This document shows positions 57,708 through 64,000 of a stretch of DNA of 64,000 nt, piece by piece. The notes beneath the pieces were generated by a model. It had not been told where the DNA came from and did not search any database. It saw only the letters and a list, made by a program, of their open reading frames with translations. The translations under genes were made by a program, and so were the position numbers. Positions within the stretch are counted from its first letter, which is position 1. Each line of letters begins with the position of its first letter. Source of the DNA: Phialocephala subalpina (Eukaryota; Ascomycota; Leotiomycetes; Helotiales; Mollisiaceae); contig FJOG01000003.1 in NCBI GenBank assembly GCA_900073065.1, positions 165,790 to 229,789 of the forward strand. Direction: 5' to 3'.

Positions 57708-60276
57708 ATGGACCCAGTCACAGCTCTAGGCGCAGCCGGTTCCATCATCGGCATCGCAGGATTCGGCCTCCAAGTAGCAACCACCCTCCAAACTTACGCC
57801 GAAGCAACCCTCGAAGCAGACGATCGTATTCGCGACATCGCGAACGACATCAGCGCTACGGCATCGGCGCTCCAACGACTCCAAGCCGTAATTGTTCGTG
57901 ATGATAAATTACCCCAGGGAAGAATTTTCAGTATCGAAGGTCTGAACGTTGTAAATAAGATTGCTTCTCAATGCGATGCGGTTTTCACGCGCATTGTGGA
58001 GTTGTTGAATAAGGCTGGAAAGCCTGGGGGCCAGTTGTCGAATTCGGAGAGAGCGAAGGATTTGAGATTGTCGACTCTGGATCATTTGAAATGGCCGTGG
58101 TTGGAGCCGAAGATTGCGAGGTGTAGGCAGGAATTGGAGAGGTTGTTGTTGAAGCTGTTGTTGATGTTGCAGATCTCGAATCTTGCTGGTCAACAGGCGA
58201 CGTAAGTCCATTTCTCAATGTTTCTTTTGAATTTTTGACCCATGAATGTATGCATGTCTCAATTTTCAATGTTCAATGTTTCATTGTCCCAGAATTTTTC
58301 GTTCCAGAAAGAACCTTACTTTCGTTAATCGACCTTGATTATCGTGGATATCAATTGCCTTCGTATCCGAGATGAATGCTAATCCATGATCAGAACGCTC
58401 GGCAATATTTCAAGTCAGCAGGCGCTTGAAAAACAGCTCGCGCATGAAAAACAGCTCAGAGAGGTTATTGCGAAGCTCAAGGGTCGTGAGGAGCGTTTAA
58501 CACATTCGCTCGAGGCGGCAATATTCGGAAGTCTAGTCCAAGAAGATAGAACGCTCTGGGGGCGGATGAGCGGTCGGGATATTGTGACTGCGGTGCCCCG
58601 AGTCTCGTCCTTTAAGCCTGGTAAATATTACCCTATGACCACCTGACCTCGACTATTCAAGTGGTCTGCAAGATTGGCCGCTTACGGAACACAGAGGGTA
58701 GCTCCACCGTGTTGCAGCGTGAAGCGCGTAGGTCCCTTGAGCGGCAGCAGCCAGCGCAAAATGCCGGTCGTGAAAACATCGAAACATTGAAAACGTCCAG
58801 AGCACCGCCGGATCCAGGAGACTCCCAAGAGAACGGTATTCCAGAAGGCTCAGTGGAACAGAAGAATTCAAAGAGCGTTGGGTTTGATGAAAGTACGAAG
58901 CCAAATCACAGAGATGCCCCTCTCGAAGCCGCTGCTTTTCCCGAAGAGACGTCTGCCAGACCAAGGCCCCAGCCCGAACGAGCTCAGCCACCGATCAGTC
59001 CAGAAACACCAGCTGTAAAGCAACGTCTCGAGGTCTATCTTATCACAAAAAAAAGGGGAGATCGTGATGAGATGTATTTGTTGAAACTGCCACTTAGGCA
59101 GGAGGAGCTAAAAAAGCAAATGGATACCGTCCTTGCTAGGACTCAAAGCCCAATCTGGGACACTCTCATTTCACTAACACCGGAGGAGCAGTCTAATGTA
59201 CACTATGCTCTCGACTACTCAAAACAACAAGACAAGATCGAGCCAATACTTGTTGCTATCGAAGTCAAACAAGCAGCAGAAGGGCTCATTGCATCGGAGC
59301 CTCGGCAAATTCTCCTCTTTCTCGCCAAAGAAGCAGGAAATAGTGACAATCAGGCGCTGGGCCCTCAACGGCCAACATATACACGCATGTCTCGACGTCA
59401 TGTCTCGATTGAAACACTGAATCGATACAGACTCTCATATGAATTCGTAAGGCAGCACTCTTCCTGAAATTTTCAAATTACTGAATATACCAGGACATGG
59501 ACCCGGAGTATATTGTCGTCAAACGCTGGGTCCCCGAATACGAACAAGAACTTCTATGGAATCACACTCGTGAGATTCGTGAGCGTCGAAGAAAAGAGCC
59601 TATCCTCATTTGGGAAGAGCGCCGAAAACATTCAAAGCATCAACATTATGACGACGAGCTTCAGTTGGTGATTGAGAAGAAAAAGAAACATCCCTCGCCA
59701 AGCCCTCTCTTGCAGCGGTTTGCAGGATCAAGTCGAAAGACTACCAAACATTCGAGCACGAACATCGATCAAGGCGGGGATCGAAAACATTCTTCCAAGC
59801 CTAACCCTAGCCCTCTGCTCACATTCATTTCTGGGCGCTCTAGGCATGCAGAAGACATTCCTGAAGCTGATGAGAAGCGTGACGAAGTTGTCGATGATAG
59901 AAAAGTGGATGATTTGCTCGCCAAATACACGACAACATTCAAGGAAGACGGACAAGTGGGCAAGAAAGTCGAGACGGAAAGGCAGGATAAGCAGCAGGAG
60001 AAGAAGGATGAAAGCGCGGAAATCAGCAGCAGCGAAGAGGACAGGCTAGGAGAAGAGTTTCTACAAAGTACGAAGCTTGATGACTATTTCTCTGATGATG
60101 AGCATAGTGTAGGCTTGAGCTCCTTGACCGTGAGAAGGACAAGGAGATCACAATTTACGAGGGGCTTGAGAAAATTGTGGCCATCTACTTTGCCGAGAAT
60201 TCGATTCCGTCGTAGGAGAGGCAGTGTAAGCAGTAGGTCTGTTAGTGGGTCCAGTAGAAGTTTGGTCGACGACTAG
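57708..60276 (+). CDS. STAND N-terminal-type helical domain protein with charged C-terminus
   Basis: The predicted 762-residue protein opens with the typical MDPVTALGAAGSIIGIAGFG helix and DRIRDIANDISATASALQRL, as in fungal N-terminal domains of STAND proteins. Exons 57708-58201, 58394-58620, 58662-59446 and 59494-60276. The first intron, 58202-58393, is unusually long (192 nt) and might hide another small exon; the others are 41 and 47 nt. A coiled segment (QALEKQLAHEKQLREVIAKL) follows, then a disordered linker, a conserved-looking block with LITKKRGDRDEMYLLKLP and YRLSYEFDMDPEYIVVKRWV across the last junction, and a Lys/Glu-rich tail ending in RIRFRRRRGSVSSRSVSGSS. No NTPase domain is encoded. 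It is the plus-strand partner of the gene at 54512-56649. Confidence 0.75.
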
Positions 60277-60917
60277 ACGAGACGTTCAGGTCATGACCAA
60301 AATTTCGATCAGTTGCAATGATGTCCTGACCCTCCTTGGACTTTCTCGGACCACTTTCCTAGCTCAGATTGACATACCGAATCGAGGTGAATTAGGTGCG
60401 CTAGAGCATACCCACAAGCAAAATATCCACCTCGTCTGTATTAGCCGCTCAAGACGTTCCTCGCCACATAGGCAATACCCTCTAGCCGCCAGGTGATGAG
60501 ACCAGGTAATTGTTACTCAGGTGCTTAGCTATTGTTTTAAGGCATGAATATGCTCTTCAAGTTGCAATATGGGGCCTACATTTCATCCGAAATACTCATA
60601 AGCAGGGGAACAGTCGCTGAAAGGTTTGGGTCACGAGTTTGCGATTGTCCGCCATAGACTAGGATACTACTTGGAGCTATCAAAAATGTGCTTCGTACCT
60701 GTATTTGCTCCCCAGTGCCTCGGTGAGGAACAGCGATCAATATGCAGGACTTGAAGCGCCACGTTGTTCAGCCCTGCGATGCTTGCCTTCCTCATCGCTC
60801 TGGTAATTGTTCTCTTTGACGCCGGGACATAGTCTCGACCACTCTCTCCCAATCAAAGATACGTCCCATATATAGAGCAAAGGCGTATCCTCTACCGATA
60901 TCTTAGTTTGACACTGG
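60277..60917. other. Convergent intergenic stretch
   Basis: Nothing recognisable; it presumably holds the 3' ends of its two neighbours. Confidence 0.5.
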
Positions 60918-61355
60918 CTATCCACCGCATTTGGTCTCACAGGTAAGTGGCTCGAGGAAGACGTTGGAGGCATCGTACACTTGAGCTTTGAGCACGATGT
61001 GGTGGTCGAGCTCAATATCAGAAGCAATTATTCTTGTGCTGATGGTGAACTGAAAAAGATGGATATCAGGAACTTGATTAAAGCCGATATCTTGGAACAG
61101 AGTTGGGTAGTTTGAATCAGAGACGAGAAGTGTTTGGGTGTGATGTTGTACTTCTGGAAGGATGTCGAAGGTGAAGAATCCTGCTGTGTGGGGAGCGACG
61201 AGGAGTGAGGGGAGGTTGACATAGTTGTAGAGCATGCAGCGGTAGCGAGACCTCGTCGTGTCGGTTGGTTCGGGGACTTGATCAGGGACATAGAAGGTTG
61301 GTGGTGAGATAAAATGGTGGGGATTATGAGTGGACCGCAACAGTGGGGGTGGCAT
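60918..61355 (-). CDS. Hypothetical 145-residue protein
   Basis: Single frame of 145 codons with a good start context (TCAATATGCCACC). The composition looks coding: a proline-rich start, then strand-like segments (YRCMLYNYVNLPSLLVAPHT, GFFTFDILPEVQHH, LFQFTISTRIIASDIELDHH). No signal peptide, membrane helix or known motif is recognised. It could be a small beta-rich protein; support is frame length and composition. Confidence 0.45.
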   Translation of the reverse strand: MPPPLLRSTHNPHHFISPPTFYVPDQVPEPTDTTRSRYRCMLYNYVNLPSLLVAPHTAGFFTFDILPEVQHHTQTLLVSDSNYPTLFQDIGFNQVPDIHLFQFTISTRIIASDIELDHHIVLKAQVYDASNVFLEPLTCETKCGG

Positions 61356-61675
61356 ATTGAAATTAAAGATCGATGGGAGAGAGTAGATTGAGTAGAAGTA
61401 ATCTTATGGAGAGTAACTAGCTTTATATCAGCAAGAATTTTTTACAGCAGGAACAGACCGTGAACCACCACACCAAGAGGCAAACAGAGTACGACGGTGT
61501 CTTTCAAGCCATCAAAGGGGCGTTTAAAAACAGACGCAAGGATATTAAATTATTCAAAATGTTAAAAATCGAGATGAAAGAACGTTATTACATTACAAAG
61601 CTTAAACACATTGCCTTTGCTAGGCAGGGGGATATATTTTACCATGATTCATATGTTCGTGAAAGAACCTCAAAC
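61356..61675. other. Intergenic stretch downstream of the P450 gene
   Basis: Plus-strand frames here are shadows of the P450 gene or have no pattern. It lies between the P450 stop and the promoter of the small gene at 60918-61355. Confidence 0.5.
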
Positions 61676-63328
61676 TCATTTCGAAACCTCGCGAAACCTC
61701 ACCATGACTCCAGTTCCGCTCCTGTTTTCAATCGCAGTGTGCAACTTCATCTCCCCAGGACCTTCCATATTCTGCACAATATCAAATCGTTGCAACATTC
61801 TGACAATACAGTAACTAGCTTCAGTGAAAGCGAATTGTTCTGTATCAAGTTCGTCAACACCTATCCTATCATCTACAGGACGGAGCTGGGAAGACTTACG
61901 ACCCAAACACTTCCTAGCCCCCCCTCCAAAAGGAATCCACTCCCATCCAATTCTCCTTCCCTGCCATCTCTCGGGTCTGAAGCCTTCCGCATCCTCACCC
62001 CAGATGTCAAGCCTATGCTGAATAGCATAAAGCGGAATCAGAACCTGTATCCCTTTCCTCACAAAAATAGGTTTACTGCCATCCGCTCCTCCACCTCTCG
62101 GCAAGGTAGTATCTTTCAACGCCACACGCTCATTCATAGGAATGATGGCCACAATCCGAACCACCTCGTGGATCACCCATTGAAGGTACTCGCATCTCCT
62201 TAAATCCGCAAAATCGTTGATGGGAGAAGAAGTCGAGGTGCCGAATTGATTCAACACGATCTTGCGGAGCTTGGAGAAGACGTCTGGGTGTCGGGCCAAG
62301 AAATACCATACCCAGCCTAGCAATGCTCCCGTGGGATCACGGCCAGCCATGAGGGTGTGTAAAGTCTCATTCCTCAGCTCCTTCAGATCCTGTGTTTCCT
62401 TTGCCAGCTCATCCAATAGAACGAACTTCCTCGTCCCTTTCTCCTCCATGCTCAATGGATCCTTCTTGTTCTCTAACCGGTCTAAGATCATCTTATCAAT
62501 TACTTCATGGATAGCTTTACAATGCATGTTCATTTCTCCCATTCGCATCAGCCAGTAGAACTTCCCCAATGCACCACGCTTATCGACGAGATGCTTTGCT
62601 GTCGAAAAGTGCTTACCGAATGCGGCGCCATCGATACCGTTCTTGCTTGACTCGAAACCAGCGATGGCGGCTTGCGAGTGAACAGATTGGCCGTAGAGGA
62701 ATTCAGTCGCGGTGTCGAGCGTGAAATAGAACATCAGAGGCTGAAGATCCACCGTCTCTGTCCAGCCCTTCTCATTGACTGCAAGGACCCGCATGAGTGT
62801 CCGTACATGTCGTTCCACGAGATCGAGGTTAGAGATCTCCTCTCGAGAAAACTGTGGGCGGACGAGGGCTCGGGAATGTTTCCACTGTTCACCTGTACTG
62901 GTGAAGATTCCTTCGCCGAGGAGGGGCATGAATGCACTTGATCGGGTGGCGCTGATGTCGTACTCGGAGGATTGGGTGCTGAACATTGCTTTGACATTTT
63001 CGGGGTCTCGAGTGACGAGTAGTTCGTAGTCGAGGATGGGGACTCGAAGGGTGTGGATATTGGTTCCTACTTCATTCATCGCTGAGACGACATATTGAGG
63101 CCCGCGATCTTCTTTCGTGGCCTTGATGGACTCTTTGAGTCGTGATGTGCCGAGTACGTTTTTGCTGTGAAGAGTAGGTGCTGGGGCACAACCCCGCCTC
63201 GCTGACTCTGCTCTGTACCTTCGACCATTGAGTTTTGCAGTGATGACCTTGTAGATGATGAAGAGGAGAACAGTCAAAGCGACCGACGAAGTGACGGACC
63301 GCAGACTGAGTGATGGAATGAAAAGCAT
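61676..63328 (-). CDS. Cytochrome P450, CYP52-like (fatty acid/alkane hydroxylase type)
   Basis: The predicted 530-residue, ER-anchored heme monooxygenase resembles CYP52-type enzymes that hydroxylate alkanes or fatty acids. An N-terminal anchor (SVALTVLLFIIYKVI) is followed by LGEGIFTSTGEQWKHSRALV (helix C region), the I-helix motif AGRDPTGALLGWVWYFLARH, the K-helix HEVVRIVAIIPMNERVALKD (E-x-x-R present), FRPERW, and the heme loop FGGGARKCLGQQFAFTEASY. The last is rebuilt only by removing the 60-nt intron 61840-61899 (GTAAGT to ATACAG). Without splicing the frame stays open but the heme loop is interrupted, so the two-exon model (63328-61900, 61839-61676) is preferred. The I-helix has Pro where AGRDTT is usual. 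Substrate is unknown. Confidence 0.9.
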   Translation of the reverse strand: MLFIPSLSLRSVTSSVALTVLLFIIYKVITAKLNGRRYRAESARRGCAPAPTLHSKNVLGTSRLKESIKATKEDRGPQYVVSAMNEVGTNIHTLRVPILDYELLVTRDPENVKAMFSTQSSEYDISATRSSAFMPLLGEGIFTSTGEQWKHSRALVRPQFSREEISNLDLVERHVRTLMRVLAVNEKGWTETVDLQPLMFYFTLDTATEFLYGQSVHSQAAIAGFESSKNGIDGAAFGKHFSTAKHLVDKRGALGKFYWLMRMGEMNMHCKAIHEVIDKMILDRLENKKDPLSMEEKGTRKFVLLDELAKETQDLKELRNETLHTLMAGRDPTGALLGWVWYFLARHPDVFSKLRKIVLNQFGTSTSSPINDFADLRRCEYLQWVIHEVVRIVAIIPMNERVALKDTTLPRGGGADGSKPIFVRKGIQVLIPLYAIQHRLDIWGEDAEGFRPERWQGRRIGWEWIPFGGGARKCLGRKSSQLRPVDDRIGVDELDTEQFAFTEASYCIVRMLQRFDIVQNMEGPGEMKLHTAIENRSGTGVMVRFREVSK

Positions 63329-64000
63329 CTTGACACGGCTCGCGAAAGAAGTTCAAAGTCAATTCAAAGGCGGATTTGAAGATACAAAAATTTGGAGATG
63401 TCTGGAGTACCCCGCAATCTGATCATGGGTAAAAAAATACCATCCACCTGGAGAACGTAATCTAACACATGCTGATCCAAGACCAAGCTGGAATCTGGAT
63501 CATTATTGCAACTTGCAGCATACCGTAACAGGAACTTTCACTGGTCCGGCGCGGTCGTCGATCGTGCGTCATAGGCCGATTTGGAAGATTCAGAAATTGA
63601 TTGTGGGAAATTGATCGAGGCCTCGAGCACCAAAGTCGCCTAAAAGGGACGTATATGAAGCTATTCCCAACAAGGAATCTTCACTCCGAATTTCTCGCTA
63701 AACTCGAAATGAGAAATAAGTGGGCCGCTCGCCATCACTAACCACAAACCCTACAAGAGATCATCACGTCAAAGATCCCTCCGTCGATCGCTTGTCCGCC
63801 TCAACCGCATATCCCCCCCTCCCCTTTTCCAAGCCGGATAATTATGCAAGCCACCATCCACCAGCCAAACTTACGAAGCCACACACGTCTGAAAACGGCC
63901 CAGGGCTAATCCTGACGGAGGCATCGACGGTCGACCTGTCAAATCGGAGAGCTGTGATAGCTTGCCGCATTGGCGTTCAGCTAGGATAGGTCGCTAATTT
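63329..64000. other. Upstream region of the P450 gene to the window end
   Basis: An 89-codon plus-strand frame at 63720-63989 is proline- and histidine-rich at first, with no family pattern, and may be chance. Otherwise this is probably the P450 promoter. Confidence 0.45.

Noticed and set aside
61460..62203. Plus-strand 247-codon frame and other plus frames over 61.5-63.0 kb
   Set aside because: They lie opposite the well-supported P450 gene and show no family pattern.
46898..63328. Secondary-metabolite gene cluster (MFS, Zn2Cys6 factor, P450, thioesterase)
   Set aside because: No backbone synthase, and the members are separated by STAND-type genes; the combination is more easily explained by chance in an accessory region.
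1..64000. CRISPR arrays, bacterial operons, integrases or attachment sites
   Set aside because: Intron-rich fungal genes throughout; no short regularly spaced direct repeats of CRISPR type and no phage genes.

Overview
The window reads as nuclear DNA of a filamentous ascomycete (Pezizomycotina). The genes are split by many 45-65 nt GT-AG introns, there are AT-collapsed tracts of the kind left by repeat-induced point mutation (RIP), and the gene content is typically fungal: Zn2Cys6 factor, DHA2-type efflux pump, CYP52-like P450, CorA-like proteins, NACHT/STAND proteins and standalone STAND N-terminal domains. I cannot name the species. All exon models were built by eye from splice signals, reading frame and remembered family patterns; no transcript or database search was available.

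Layout. 1-1105 is the 3' part of an EamA/DMT transporter. 1.7-3.6 kb is a RIP-like AT-rich block with an assembly gap, ending in an LTR-element remnant. 4.6-6.2 kb is an NCS1 purine/cytosine permease whose 5' end does not splice cleanly. 6.7-7.5 kb is a small cytochrome b561 protein. 9.4-11.9 kb (minus) is a dynamin-superfamily GTPase, divergent from a TPR-SET protein at 13.3-15.6 kb that carries an in-frame stop. 15.6-20.2 kb is gene-poor, with a gap, a 206-207 bp tandem repeat and a short terminal-inverted-repeat element (MITE) inserted in one repeat unit. 20.2-22.0 kb (minus) is a CorA-like membrane protein; 23.1-26.3 kb (plus) is an 11-exon SNF2-RING helicase.

The main item is at 27.2-32.4 kb: one predicted 1,581-residue protein joining a protein kinase domain with a non-RD catalytic loop (HQD), a DUF7708-like segment, a NACHT NTPase and C-terminal C2H2 zinc fingers. 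Further STAND-related genes lie at 54.5-56.6 kb (minus) and 57.7-60.3 kb (plus): two head-to-head genes, each with a STAND-type N-terminal segment but no NTPase. Three such genes in 33 kb suggest a neighbourhood of fungal NLR-type self/non-self recognition components; this is inference.

34.0-34.4 kb holds an LTR. From about 34.8 to 42.9 kb the minus strand carries a degenerate series of TATA-box/5'-leader/ATG/intron modules spaced roughly 0.55-1 kb apart, which looks like an old tandem array of very small genes. 46.9-51.1 kb has an MFS efflux pump and a Zn2Cys6 regulator in tandem, a plausible regulator-transporter pair. 51.4-53.2 kb has two tandem thioesterase-like genes, the first truncated. 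The window ends with a hypothetical gene and a cytochrome P450.
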